This document shows positions 1 through 9,293 of a stretch of DNA of 64,000 bases, piece by piece. The position numbers and the translations under genes were made by a program. The stretch is from positions 186,001-250,000 of the forward strand of contig CAVPSX010000021.1 in NCBI GenBank assembly GCA_963708515.1. Direction: 5' to 3'. The number at the start of each line of letters is the position of its first letter. Positions within the stretch are counted from its first letter, which is position 1. This stretch comes from JAPLJM01 sp963708515. GTDB lineage: Bacteria; Desulfobacterota; Syntrophia; Syntrophales; Fen-1087. The notes beneath the pieces were generated by a model that was not told the DNA's origin, ran no database searches, and was given only the letters and a program-made list of their open reading frames with translations.

Positions 1-822
1 AAAGATATGCGGGCGTCTTCCATCCTCTGCATTGACACGGAATATGATTCCTTCCGCTATTTTCATGATAAACTCTGCCTGATCCAAATCAGGGCCGAGA
101 GGCGGTCCTACGTTATTGATCCCCTCAACGGCGTTGACCTGTCCTTTCTGGCCGAACCCTTTGCCGATCCCGCCATCCTGAAAATTCTGCACGCCGGAGA
201 CAATGATATCCGTCTGTTGAAACGCGACTATGGATTCACTTTCCAGAATGTTTTCGATACGCACCGGGCCGCTGCGCTTCTGGGCTGCCATTACCTGTCG
301 CTTGCGACGCTGATTCACGAATATCTGGGCGTTGATCTGGAAAAGAAGAAGAAAATACAGCGTTCCGATTGGGATAACAGGCCGCTCAGCGAGGAACAGC
401 TGAAGTATGCCGTCCTGGACACAGCCTATCTGAAACCCCTGTATGAAAAATTAGAAACGCAGATTCGGTCCGGAGGCTTGGAAAAGGAGGCGGCCCGCGC
501 CTTTGAAGACATCACAGCCGTAACCTGGCATGAAAAGGCTTTCGACGCATCAGGATATAAGCGGATCAAAGCCTATCCCCTGCTTACAGCCGTTCAGAAA
601 AAACGCCTGCGGGGCCTATTCCGCTGGCGTTTTCACAAAGCGCGGGAGCTGAACCGGGCCATATTCATGGTTCTGTCCGAGCAGGATCTGGTAAATCTGT
701 CCAGGGTGGAATCCGTGACCCCGGCCGGCCTCAAAGCCGAATGTGGCTTCTCCACAGAGAGGACGGCCCGTTTCGGTAAAGAAATTCTTGATATTCTGAA
801 GCAGCAGGACCGTTTTGCATAG
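1..822 (+). CDS. rnd: Ribonuclease D (3'-5' exoribonuclease), 5' end outside window
   Basis: DEDDy-type exonuclease that trims tRNA and other RNA 3' ends. The first catalytic motif is visible at once (CIDTEYDSF, with the DxE pair), followed by the second region (HAGDNDIRLL) and the third, YAVLDTAYL, which supplies the Tyr and Asp of the DEDDy set. The last 100 or so residues form an HRDC-like helical region. The frame is open to base 1 and the DxE motif lies only about ten residues from the first in-window ATG (base 7), closer than in family members, so the true start is probably upstream and the gene is partial here. It stands about 100 bp before the HEAT-repeat gene on the same strand. Confidence 0.85.
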   Translation, partial: KDMRASSILCIDTEYDSFRYFHDKLCLIQIRAERRSYVIDPLNGVDLSFLAEPFADPAILKILHAGDNDIRLLKRDYGFTFQNVFDTHRAAALLGCHYLSLATLIHEYLGVDLEKKKKIQRSDWDNRPLSEEQLKYAVLDTAYLKPLYEKLETQIRSGGLEKEAARAFEDITAVTWHEKAFDASGYKRIKAYPLLTAVQKKRLRGLFRWRFHKARELNRAIFMVLSEQDLVNLSRVESVTPAGLKAECGFSTERTARFGKEILDILKQQDRFA

Positions 823-919
823 CGCTGCCCACCCTGCAGACCTATCATACATGCTCGCGGAAATTGTCAATGATAACCGTCAGGCGGCGTTTTCCCTCGC
901 ACAATTTCTGGAGGTTGTT

Positions 920-3900
920 ATGAGATATTTTAGTGCTATGTCGTTAAACAGCATTTTCAAAGTAGCGGTGCTAACTTTGCTGATATTATTCTCCTTGTGT
1001 TCCTGTTTTTCCAAAGGAAAATATGTAGACAGATTAATTCAGGAGCTGAAGGATAAAGACCCGGTCGTCAGATTGAATGCTACAACTGCCCTCGGAGAGA
1101 TAAAGGATGCCCGTGCTGTTGAACCCTTGATTGCCGCCCTGAAGGATAAAAACGCATTTGTCCGAAAGAACGCTGCAGATGTCCTCGGAAGGATGGGTAC
1201 CCCCGCCGTTGGGCCCTTGGTTGCCGCCCTGAAAGATGAAAATTCACATGTCCGAAGTGAGGCTGCAGTCGCCCTCGGCAAGATAAAGGATGCCCGTGCT
1301 GTTGAACCCTTGATTGCCGCCCTGAAGGATGAAAATGCATCTGTCCGAAGGAATGCTGCAGATGCCCTCGCAGGAATAGGTCTCCGTGCCGTTGAACCCT
1401 TGATTGCCGCCCTGAAGGATAAAGACGTATATATCCGAAGTGGCGCGGCAGTCGCCCTCGGAAAGATAAAAGATGCCCGTGCGATTGAGCCCTTGGTTGT
1501 CGCCCTGAAAGATGAAAACGCCTCTGTCCGAAATGAGGCTGTAGATGCTCTCGGAAATATAGGTGCCTCTGCCGTTGAACCCTTGGTTGCTGCACTGGAT
1601 GATAAAGACCCATCTTCCCGGAGTGGCGCTGCCGACGCCCTCGGAAGGATAAAGGATGCCCGTGCGGTTGAGCCCTTGATTGCCGCCCTGAAGAATGAAA
1701 ACGTATCTGTCCGAAGGAATGCTGCGGATGCCCTCGGCAAGATGGGTACCCCTGCCGTTGAACCCTTGATTGCCGCCCTGAAGGATAAAAACCCATCTGT
1801 CCGAAGTGATGTTGCAGGCGTCCTCGGAAGGATAAAGGATGCCCGTGCGGTTGAGCCCTTGATTGCCGCCCTGAAGGATGAAAACTCATCTGTACGCAGT
1901 GGGGCTGCAGATGCCCTCGGAAGGATAAAGGATGCCCGTGCGGTTGAGCCCTTGATTGCCGCGCTGAATGATAAAGACTCATATGTCCGAAGTAGGGCTG
2001 CAGATGCCCTCGGAAGGATAAAGGATGCCCGTGCCGTTGGGCCCTTGGTTGCCGCCCTGAAGAATGAAAACGCGTATGTCCGAAGGAATGCTGTCGATGC
2101 CCTCGGAAGTATTGGTCCCCCTGCTGTTGAACCCTTGATTGCCGCTCTGAAGGATGAAAGCGCCTCAGTAAGAGCTGGGGCTGCAGGTGCCCTCGGAAAG
2201 ATAGTTGGGCCCTTGATTGCCACCCTGAAGGATAAAGACTCATCCGTCCGGAGGGGGGCTGCAGATGACCTCGTCAGAATAGGCGCCCCTGCCGTTGAGT
2301 CTTTGATTGCGACTCTGAAAGATGAAAACCCATCTGTCCGAAGTGAGGCTGCAGGCATCCTCGGAAGGATGAATGATGTCCGTGCTGTTGAACCCTTGAT
2401 TGCCGCCCTGAAGGATAAAGACTCCTCGGTAAGGGCTGGGGCTGCAGATGCTCTCGGAAGGATGAAGGATGTCCGTGCTGTTGAGCCCTTGATTGCCGCT
2501 CTGAAGGATGAAAACGCTTTAGTAAGAGCTGGGGCTGCAGGTGCACTCGTAGGTATAGGTACACCTGCGGTTGATCCCTTGGTCACTGTCCTGAAGAACA
2601 AAGAATCATCTGTGCGAATTGTAGTTGCAGATACCCTCGGAAAGATAAAGGATTCCCGTGCTGTTGAGCCTTTGATTGCCGCCCTGAAGGATGAAGACTC
2701 ATCTGTCCGCAGTGGGACTGCGGGTGCCCTCGGATCGATAAAGGATGCCCGTTCCGTTGATCCCTTGATTGCTGCCCTGAAGGATAAAGAATCGTCTGTC
2801 CGTAGTGTGGCTGCGGGTGCCCTCGGATCGATAAAGGATGCCCGTTCCGTTGATCCCTTGGTTGCTGCCCTGAAGGATAAAGACTCCTCTGTACGCAGTG
2901 GGGCTGCAAACGCCCTCGGAAAGATAGAGGATGCCCGTTCCGTTGATCCCTTGGTTGCTGCCCTGAAGGATAAAGACTCCTCTGTACGCAGTGGGGCCGC
3001 AGGTGCCCTCGGATTGATAAAAGATGTCCGTGCTGTTGAACCCTTGGTTGCCGCCCTGAAGGATAAAGACTCCTCTGTAAGAGCTGGTGCTGCAGATGCT
3101 CTCGGAAGTATTGGTATCCCTGCTGTTGAGCCTCTGATTGCCGCCCTGAAGGATAAAGACTCCTCTGTACGGGCTGGTGCTACAGATGCTCTCGGAAGGA
3201 TAAAGAATGCCCCTGCTGTGGAGCCCCTGATTGCCGCCCTGAAGGATAAAGACTCCTCTGTACGAGCTGGTGCTGCAAATGCCCTCGGAAGTATTGGTCC
3301 CCCTGCTGTGGAGCCCTTGATTTCCGCCCTGAAGGATAAAGACCCCTCAGTAAAAGCTGGTTCTGCAGATGCTCTCGGAAGGATAAAGGATGTCCGTGCT
3401 GTTGAGCCTCTGATTGCCGCCCTAAAGGATGAAGACTCCTCTGTACGGGGTGGTGCTGCAGATGCCCTCGGAAGGATAAAGGATACACGTGCTGTTGAGC
3501 CTTTGATTGCCGCCCTGAAGGATAAAGACTCCTCTGTACGGGGTGGTGCTGCAGATGCCCTCGGAAGTATTGGTCCCCCTGCTGTTGAACCCTTGATTGC
3601 CGCTCTGAAGGATGAAAGCGCCTCAGTAAGAGCTGGGGCTGCAGGTGCCCTCGGAAAGATAGTTGGGCCCTTGATTGCCACCCTGAAGGATAAAGACTCA
3701 TCCGTCCGGAGGGGGGCTGCAGATGACCTCGTCAGAATAGGCGCCCCTGCCGTTGAGTCTTTGATTGCGACTCTGAAAGATGAAAACCCATCTGTCCGAA
3801 GTGAGGCTGCAGGCATCCTCGGAAGGATGAATGATGTCCGTGCTGTTGAACCCTTGATTGCCGCCCTGAAGGATAAAGACTCCTCGGTAAGGGCTGGGGC

Positions 3901-4030
3901 TGCAGATGCTCTCGGAAGGATAAAGGATGTCCGTGCTGTTGAGCCCTTGATTGCCGCTCTGAAGGATGAAAACGCTCTAGTAAGAGCTGGGGCTGCAGGT
4001 GCACTCGGAAATATCAAAAATGCCCGATAG
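920..4030 (+). CDS. Giant HEAT-repeat (PBS-lyase type) lipoprotein
   Basis: A 1036-residue protein made almost wholly of about 32 tandem HEAT units with a 31-residue period (consensus like AVEPLIAALKDKDSSVR followed by AGAADALGRIKD). HEAT solenoids are protein-binding scaffolds; no catalytic domain is seen, so the partner is unknown. The N-terminus has a hydrophobic stretch ending in a lipobox-like LCSC, so export and lipid anchoring are likely. The reading frame is open from 815, but the ATG at 920 has GGAG six bases upstream and starts directly at the signal peptide. Two units lack part of the loop (GALGKIVGPLIATL). An internal segment is duplicated at near identity (separate entries). Function cannot be assigned. 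Confidence 0.85.
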   Translation: MRYFSAMSLNSIFKVAVLTLLILFSLCSCFSKGKYVDRLIQELKDKDPVVRLNATTALGEIKDARAVEPLIAALKDKNAFVRKNAADVLGRMGTPAVGPLVAALKDENSHVRSEAAVALGKIKDARAVEPLIAALKDENASVRRNAADALAGIGLRAVEPLIAALKDKDVYIRSGAAVALGKIKDARAIEPLVVALKDENASVRNEAVDALGNIGASAVEPLVAALDDKDPSSRSGAADALGRIKDARAVEPLIAALKNENVSVRRNAADALGKMGTPAVEPLIAALKDKNPSVRSDVAGVLGRIKDARAVEPLIAALKDENSSVRSGAADALGRIKDARAVEPLIAALNDKDSYVRSRAADALGRIKDARAVGPLVAALKNENAYVRRNAVDALGSIGPPAVEPLIAALKDESASVRAGAAGALGKIVGPLIATLKDKDSSVRRGAADDLVRIGAPAVESLIATLKDENPSVRSEAAGILGRMNDVRAVEPLIAALKDKDSSVRAGAADALGRMKDVRAVEPLIAALKDENALVRAGAAGALVGIGTPAVDPLVTVLKNKESSVRIVVADTLGKIKDSRAVEPLIAALKDEDSSVRSGTAGALGSIKDARSVDPLIAALKDKESSVRSVAAGALGSIKDARSVDPLVAALKDKDSSVRSGAANALGKIEDARSVDPLVAALKDKDSSVRSGAAGALGLIKDVRAVEPLVAALKDKDSSVRAGAADALGSIGIPAVEPLIAALKDKDSSVRAGATDALGRIKNAPAVEPLIAALKDKDSSVRAGAANALGSIGPPAVEPLISALKDKDPSVKAGSADALGRIKDVRAVEPLIAALKDEDSSVRGGAADALGRIKDTRAVEPLIAALKDKDSSVRGGAADALGSIGPPAVEPLIAALKDESASVRAGAAGALGKIVGPLIATLKDKDSSVRRGAADDLVRIGAPAVESLIATLKDENPSVRSEAAGILGRMNDVRAVEPLIAALKDKDSSVRAGAADALGRIKDVRAVEPLIAALKDENALVRAGAAGALGNIKNAR
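2096..2549 (+). repeat. Intragenic direct repeat, copy 1
   Basis: A 454-bp segment inside the HEAT-repeat gene that recurs exactly 1458 bp downstream. I found only two differing bases (2464 G versus A, 2519 T versus C), far closer than the usual divergence between HEAT units of this gene. The offset is a multiple of three, so the frame is kept. Confidence 0.9.
3554..4007 (+). repeat. Intragenic direct repeat, copy 2
   Basis: Second copy of the 454-bp segment, ending 23 bp before the stop codon of the HEAT-repeat gene. It includes the same unusual shortened unit (GKIVGPLIATL) as copy 1, which shows block duplication and not convergence between repeat units. Confidence 0.9.
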
Positions 4031-4251
4031 GAAGGATAATGGAGTCAAGCCATTTTTCAATAATGGTCTCAGCTCATATAGATTTCGGAATCGTCTATGA
4101 TTGGTACCGGCAACTTTCTCATCGGCGCCGTATAAACACAGTCCTCGCCTTTCGGTGAAAGCAAGAGACCCACGGCAGCTTATTTCCGTTTTCCGTGTAA
4201 AACAAAAGCATGTTTTAGCCGGATGAATCAAAAAGACTTTTTGCGCCCGTC

Positions 4252-7200
4252 TTATTTGATATCCGCATGGTAGTTCTGCAGCGATTTTGCCCGGCCATGC
4301 CCTTTCCGGAAGGCGGCAATTCCCTTGGCGGCGGCGCTGGCGGCGGCGATGGTTGTAATATAGGGCACCTTGTACTTGATGGCCGCTTTGCGGATGTAGG
4401 AATCGTCATGCTGGCTGAGCTTGCCGCTGGGCGTATTGATGACGAGCTGAATCTCTTCGTTTTTGATCCCATCCACAATGTTGGGCCGGCCTTCATGCAT
4501 CTTCAGAATCTGTTCCGATTCCACGCCGTGCTCCCCGAGGAAGCGGTGCGTTCCGTTTGTGGCCTTGATTCTGAAGCCCAGATTCCTGAATTCCCTGGCC
4601 ACTTCGATGATCCCCCCCCGATCATTCGGATTGACGGTAATCAGGACGGTTCCCTCGTTGGGAAGAACCTGCTGTGCCGCTTCTTCTGCTTTGTAGAACG
4701 CAAGGCCGAAGGAATCGGCTAACCCGAGCACTTCGCCGGTTGATCTCATTTCCGGCCCAAGTAAGGGGTCCACTTCCTGGAACATGTTGAAGGGAAAGAC
4801 GGCCTCCTTGACGCCGAAGTGGGGAATGGCCCGTGTTTTCAGGTTGAGATGGGCCAGTTTTTTCCCCAGCATGATCTGTGTGGCAAGACGGGCCATGGAA
4901 ATGTTGCAGACCTTGGATACCAGCGGCACTGTTCGGGAAGCACGCGGGTTGGCCTCCAGGATATAAACCACGTCATTTGCAATGGCGTACTGGATGTTCA
5001 TGAGGCCGACGACGTTGAAGGCCACGGCGATTTTGCGGGTATAGTCACAGATGGTATCGATATGCCGTGCGGGGATGCTGATGGGGGGAATCACGCAGGC
5101 GGAGTCTCCGGAATGGACACCGGCAAACTCGATGTGTTCCATCACCGCCGGGACGAAGGCGTCCGCTCCGTCGGAGATGGCGTCCGCCTCACATTCAATG
5201 GCGTTTTCCAGGAACTTGTCGATCAGAATGGGTCGTTCCGGTGTCACGCCGACGGCCGCTGTCACGTAACGCTGGAGCATCTCTTCATCGTGCACCACTT
5301 CCATCCCGCGCCCGCCCAGGACGTAGGACGGTCTGACCATCAGGGGATAGCCGATGCGCCTGGCGATCGCGAGCGCCTCCGTCAGGGTGCTTGCCATCCC
5401 TGAGGCCGGCATGGGAATTCCGAGTTTATCCATCAGTTTGCGGAAGCGGTCGCGGTCTTCGGCCATATCGATGGTTTCCGGCGACGTCCCGATGATTTTG
5501 ACGCCCGCCGCCGCCAGTTGACCGGCGATGTTGAGCGGCGTCTGACCGCCGAACTGACAGATCACGCCTTGCGGTTTTTCCTTTTCGTAGATGCTCAGGA
5601 CGTCTTCCACCGTGAGCGGCTCAAAGTACAGCTTGTCCGAAGTGTCGTAATCCGTTGATACCGTCTCGGGATTGCAGTTAACCATGATGGATTCGATGCC
5701 TTCGTCGCGGAGCGCGAAAGCGGCATGGACGCAGCAGTAGTCGAATTCAATACCCTGCCCGATCCGGTTGGGACCGCCGCCCAGCACCATGATTTTTCGC
5801 CGGGAGCTGACACCCACTGTGTCGGGGGCATTGTAGGTGGAAAAATAATAGGCGGCATTTTCGACGCCGCTGACCGGGACGGCTTCCCAGCTCTGTCCCA
5901 TGCCGATGGCCAGACGCTCTCCGCGGAGGTCCTCCTCATGGATGCCGAGAATCATGGCAAGATACCGGTCGGAGAAACCGTCTTTTTTCGCCTCTCGCAG
6001 CAGGTCGTCCGGCAGAACCCTTCCTTTGAAGGTCAGAATTTTCTCTTCGAGTTTCACCAGCTCTTTCATCTGCATGATGAACCAGGGCTTGATGAAGGTC
6101 CGCCGGTAAAGGGTTTCCACATCAGCGCCCTTTCGCAGGGCTTCATACATGATGAACTGTCGCTCGCTGGAGGGTTCGGCCAAAAGTTCCATCAGATCTT
6201 CCAGAGATTTTTCGTGGAAATTCTTTACGAATCCCAGGCCGTACCGACCTTTCTCCAGGGAGCGGATGGATTTCTGAAAGGCCTCCTTGTAGGTCTTGCC
6301 GATGCTCATGACCTCACCGACGGCCCGCATCTGGGTGCCTAGTTTGTCTTCAGCGCCGGGGAACTTTTCAAAATCCCAGCGGCAGAACTTCACCACCACA
6401 TATTCCCCCCCGGGGGTGTATTTGTCCAGGGTTCCATCACGCCAGTAGGGAATTTCATCGAGCGTCAATCCGCCCGCGAGCATGGAGGAGACCAGAGCAA
6501 TGGGGAACCCGGTTGCCTTGGAGGCCAGCGCCGATGACCGGGATGTGCGGGGATTGATCTCGATAACCACGACCCGGCCCGTTTCCGGGTTATGAGCAAA
6601 CTGGACATTCGTGCCGCCGATGACCTCAATGGCCTGGACGATGTCGTAGGAATATTTCTGGAGGCGCTGCTGCAGTTCCGGGCTGATGGTGAGCATGGGC
6701 GCCGTGCAGAAGGAGTCTCCGGTGTGCACGCCCATGGCGTCAACATTTTCGATAAAGCATACCGTGATGAGTTGGTTTTTTGCGTCCCGGACCACTTCCA
6801 GCTCCAGTTCCTCCCAACCCAGAACCGATTCCTCCACGAGGATCTGTCCGATAAAACTGGCGGCAATCCCCCGGCTGGCGACTATGCGAAGCTCCTCCAG
6901 GTTGTAAACCAGGCCGCCGCCCGTGCCGCCCATTGTATAGGCAGGGCGGATCACGACGGGATAGCCGAGTTTCGATGCGATCTTCTCCGCCTCTTCCACG
7001 GTGAAGGCCGGCTCGCTCAGGGGCATCTCAATGCCCAGGCGGTTCATCGTTTCCTTGAAGGCGATCCTGTCCTCGCCGCGTTCGATGGCGTCCACCTGGA
7101 CGCCGATGACCTTGACATTGTATTTATCCAGGACTCCCGCCTTTGCCAGTTGCGAGGTCAGGTTGAGACCCGTCTGGCCGCCCAGGTTGGGCAGGATCGC

Positions 7201-7452
7201 ATCGGGCCGCTCGTTTTCGATGATTTCCGTCATTGTCTGCAGATTGAGCGGTTCCACATAGGTCACATCGGCCATGCCGGGATCGGTCATGATCGTCGCC
7301 GGGTTGGAATTCGCGAGGACGATTTCATAACCCAGTTTTCTTAAGGCCTTGCAGGCCTGGGTGCCCGAATAGTCGAACTCGCACGCCTGCCCGATGACGA
7401 TGGGGCCGGAGCCGATGATCATGACTTTCCTGATGTCGCTGCGCTTTGGCAT
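4252..7452 (-). CDS. carB: Carbamoyl-phosphate synthase large subunit
   Basis: Makes carbamoyl phosphate from bicarbonate, ATP and ammonia passed from CarA, feeding pyrimidine and arginine synthesis. At 1066 residues it has the family's full length: carboxyphosphate ATP-grasp half (GSGPIVIGQACEFDYSG near the N-terminus), linker, second ATP-grasp half starting near residue 550 (GGGPNRIGQGIEFDYCC), and a C-terminal MGS-like allosteric domain ending near NTPSGKLSQHDD. The start ATG has AGAGG upstream and a strong promoter about 140 bp further up. carA is not in the window, so the two subunits are encoded apart unless carA lies beyond the edge. No defects seen. Confidence 0.97.
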   Translation of the reverse strand: MPKRSDIRKVMIIGSGPIVIGQACEFDYSGTQACKALRKLGYEIVLANSNPATIMTDPGMADVTYVEPLNLQTMTEIIENERPDAILPNLGGQTGLNLTSQLAKAGVLDKYNVKVIGVQVDAIERGEDRIAFKETMNRLGIEMPLSEPAFTVEEAEKIASKLGYPVVIRPAYTMGGTGGGLVYNLEELRIVASRGIAASFIGQILVEESVLGWEELELEVVRDAKNQLITVCFIENVDAMGVHTGDSFCTAPMLTISPELQQRLQKYSYDIVQAIEVIGGTNVQFAHNPETGRVVVIEINPRTSRSSALASKATGFPIALVSSMLAGGLTLDEIPYWRDGTLDKYTPGGEYVVVKFCRWDFEKFPGAEDKLGTQMRAVGEVMSIGKTYKEAFQKSIRSLEKGRYGLGFVKNFHEKSLEDLMELLAEPSSERQFIMYEALRKGADVETLYRRTFIKPWFIMQMKELVKLEEKILTFKGRVLPDDLLREAKKDGFSDRYLAMILGIHEEDLRGERLAIGMGQSWEAVPVSGVENAAYYFSTYNAPDTVGVSSRRKIMVLGGGPNRIGQGIEFDYCCVHAAFALRDEGIESIMVNCNPETVSTDYDTSDKLYFEPLTVEDVLSIYEKEKPQGVICQFGGQTPLNIAGQLAAAGVKIIGTSPETIDMAEDRDRFRKLMDKLGIPMPASGMASTLTEALAIARRIGYPLMVRPSYVLGGRGMEVVHDEEMLQRYVTAAVGVTPERPILIDKFLENAIECEADAISDGADAFVPAVMEHIEFAGVHSGDSACVIPPISIPARHIDTICDYTRKIAVAFNVVGLMNIQYAIANDVVYILEANPRASRTVPLVSKVCNISMARLATQIMLGKKLAHLNLKTRAIPHFGVKEAVFPFNMFQEVDPLLGPEMRSTGEVLGLADSFGLAFYKAEEAAQQVLPNEGTVLITVNPNDRGGIIEVAREFRNLGFRIKATNGTHRFLGEHGVESEQILKMHEGRPNIVDGIKNEEIQLVINTPSGKLSQHDDSYIRKAAIKYKVPYITTIAAASAAAKGIAAFRKGHGRAKSLQNYHADIK

Positions 7453-7597
7453 ACACGTTCCTCTCTTCGGGGGGGATATGGTTATTCCGACTCAACGACG
7501 CCTCTCTGATTGTATGCGCAATTGCGGGCGGTTAAAAAATGGACCGGGCAGGGCAGCGCGCCTGTTGAGATGCGAGATTGTTCCGTTTCGGCGAGCG

Positions 7598-7626
7598 ACT
7601 ATAGGGAAGTTCGGACTTCCTGTCAA
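7598..7626 (-). promoter_or_regulatory. Sigma-70 promoter of carB with palindromic spacer
   Basis: On the minus strand: TTGACA (7626-7621), a 17-bp spacer, then TATAGT (7603-7598). The spacer holds an inverted repeat, GGAAGT-CCGA-ACTTCC, placed where a repressor could block polymerase. The predicted transcript has a leader of about 140 nt before carB. Confidence 0.7.
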
Positions 7627-7669
7627 GATTTTTGGTAAGCCGTAGGTAAGTAATGTCAATTATGACGCT

Positions 7670-7790
7670 CTCGCAAAAAGTCGCCACCCCGGCAACAGCC
7701 GGGGTCCCGGGCTTTTTTTACCCCTCGATATTTCTGAATACCGGCTTTCACGGGGGTGACGTTGTGGATAAATTTCTCACTTTTTGCGAG
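7670..7790. repeat. Hairpin-rich intergenic repeat with terminal inverted repeats
   Basis: The arms CTCGCAAAAAGT (7670-7681) and ACTTTTTGCGAG (7779-7790) are perfect inverted repeats. Inside is a GC hairpin, CCCCGG-CAACAG-CCGGGG (7687-7704). The design resembles the element at 29115-29225 (there CGTAAAAAG / CTTTTTACG), which suggests a dispersed non-coding repeat family. No ORF inside looks real. Confidence 0.6.
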
Positions 7791-7960
7791 TCCGTCAAGG
7801 CTTTCATCCTGGGACATGGCTTCCCGGTGGCCTTGAAAATGTTCTCGTTGTCAGTCGGAATGCCGCTGGCGCGAGACAGAAGCTGCGTGAGCGTGATGGC
7901 CTTTAGCAGGGGATCTATCTTCGGGACAAGTTCGGGAAAGACTCGAAAACCGTTATTCCG
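7782..7960 (-). pseudogene. Unidentified coding remnant
   Basis: Directly after the stop codon of the atuA remnant, and in the same frame, about 55 codons read like real protein (GFRVFPELVPKIDPLLKAIT, then LTQLLSRASGIPTDNENIF) before running into the hairpin repeat. There is no start codon and I cannot name the family. It looks like the C-terminal end of a gene whose front part has been deleted. Confidence 0.35.
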
Positions 7961-8308
7961 TTACAGACCCGAACCCTCTGGAATCTCAATCTCGAGGATG
8001 GCCATACTCAGGGATTTTCCGTGCAGGTCGGTGGCCAGCGTGCGTGTCACGCCGCCGCCGAGGGCCTTGTACTTGACGAAGTTGAGCGCCCCGATATTGG
8101 GAAGCGTGTACCGGAGGACATTCCCCTCAACGATTTCGGAAAGACCGCTTTGACGCGCTCGACGGTTACGTGCTTTTCCAAGAGCGGATAATGGGCCGGG
8201 TCATACGCAATGACCGAGATATTGGATGTCGCCTTTTTCCGCCAGTTCGACGGCGGGTCCTATCCGATCTCCCGAATAACCGGCCCCTGAGCCAATCCAT
8301 ATTTTTTT
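7961..8308 (-). pseudogene. Remnant of AtuA-like (DUF1446) acyclic terpene utilisation protein
   Basis: AtuA-family proteins act in acyclic terpene and related CoA metabolism. Only the two ends survive. The N-terminus (KKIWIGSGAGYSGDRIGPAV, then ELAEKGDIQYL) begins at the end of the preceding gene, and is joined to C-terminal pieces (VIAYDPAHYPLLEKHVTVER in a second frame, then NIGALNFVKYKALGGGVTRT back in the first frame, ending at a stop at 7963-7961). The roughly 300 residues normally in between are missing and there are two frame changes, so this is a deletion scar. The family assignment rests on remembered motifs of both termini. Confidence 0.7.
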
Positions 8309-9293
8309 ATGAATCGCTTTCTTCTTTATGGCTGGCACGGCGCAGGCGATCCATGATCGCCCTTCCCAGGCCGACTTCGGGAACGGCTTCTGCCAGAATC
8401 ATATCAAGGTTTGCGGCGTCCAGGCGACGAATCGCTGCAAACAGGTTTGCCGCCGCTTCTCTGAAATCCCCCTTTTTCGAAAGCACCTCCACGTGATCAA
8501 ACGCCAGACAATTGACAGGCTCCTGAAAGGCAAGGAGTCCAATCTTTTTGCCCTCATGGGAGTGGAGGTCTTTATCGCGCCAATCCAGGACAATCGGCGT
8601 TCGCGGCGCGTAGTGCCTGGCCAGCATCCCGGGTGCGGAAGGCCTCTGTGTTTTAACGGGAGCCGTCTCCACCTTTCCGATGATCGATTCAATCTCCTCA
8701 AGCGAGACGCCGCCCGGTCTCAGAAGCCGGGGCCTTTTTCCTGAAAAAGACAGGATGGTGGATTCTACGCCCACTGCACAGGGTCCCCCGTCCAGGATGA
8801 GATCAACCTCATTGCCCAATTGTTCCCGAACATGCTGAGCCGTGGTCGGGCTCAGATAACCAAAGGGATTGGCGCTCGGCGCAGCGACAGGACAACCCGC
8901 CAGTTCGATCAATTCCAATGCGACGGCATGCGACGGCATGCGAACGGCAACAGTCGGAAGGCCCGCAGTGACAAGATCGGGCACCTCCTGTCTCTTGGGA
9001 AGAACCAGGGTTAGCGGCCCCGGCCAGAACCGCCCCATCAGCTTTCCGGCCTCAGGGGGAATGTCTAAAACAATTTTATCCAGATCGGCGGGATGGGCAA
9101 TATGGACGATGAGGGGGTCGAAATAAGGTCTTTTCTTGACATCGAAGATGCGGGCTACGGCAAGGGGGTTGAAGGCGTTGGCCCCCAAACCATATACAGT
9201 CTCCGTCGGAAAGGCGACAATACCGCCTCGCGCTATGATTTCGGCCGCCTGGCGAATGCGCGTCGGCGATTGTAAGCCTTCTTCCAGAATCAT
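8307..9293 (-). CDS. tsaC: L-threonylcarbamoyladenylate synthase (Sua5/YrdC/YwlC)
   Basis: Makes threonylcarbamoyl-AMP from threonine, bicarbonate and ATP, the first step of the t6A37 tRNA modification. The N-terminal YrdC domain is clear (GGIVAFPTETVYGLGANA, KKRPYFDPL, LVTAGLPTVAVRMPSH). At 328 residues it is the long Sua5 form with an extra C-terminal domain (from about APGMLARHYAPRTP) rather than the short TsaC form. Its start overlaps the purE stop (TGATG), so the two genes are translationally coupled. Its stop abuts the atuA remnant. Confidence 0.93.
   Translation of the reverse strand: MILEEGLQSPTRIRQAAEIIARGGIVAFPTETVYGLGANAFNPLAVARIFDVKKRPYFDPLIVHIAHPADLDKIVLDIPPEAGKLMGRFWPGPLTLVLPKRQEVPDLVTAGLPTVAVRMPSHAVALELIELAGCPVAAPSANPFGYLSPTTAQHVREQLGNEVDLILDGGPCAVGVESTILSFSGKRPRLLRPGGVSLEEIESIIGKVETAPVKTQRPSAPGMLARHYAPRTPIVLDWRDKDLHSHEGKKIGLLAFQEPVNCLAFDHVEVLSKKGDFREAAANLFAAIRRLDAANLDMILAEAVPEVGLGRAIMDRLRRASHKEESDS

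Noticed and set aside
1039..4007. CRISPR-like periodic repeats
   Set aside because: The period is 93 bp and in frame, and the units encode HEAT helices; there are no unique spacers.
1039..4017. 992-residue open frame on the minus strand of the HEAT gene
   Set aside because: It is the complement of repetitive codons; the repeated unit happens to lack antisense stops. There is no ribosome site and the product is a Ser/Arg/Ala low-complexity string.
7653..8153. Plus-strand 166-residue frame
   Set aside because: It is the shadow of the atuA remnant and repeat; the minus strand carries the recognisable protein motifs.
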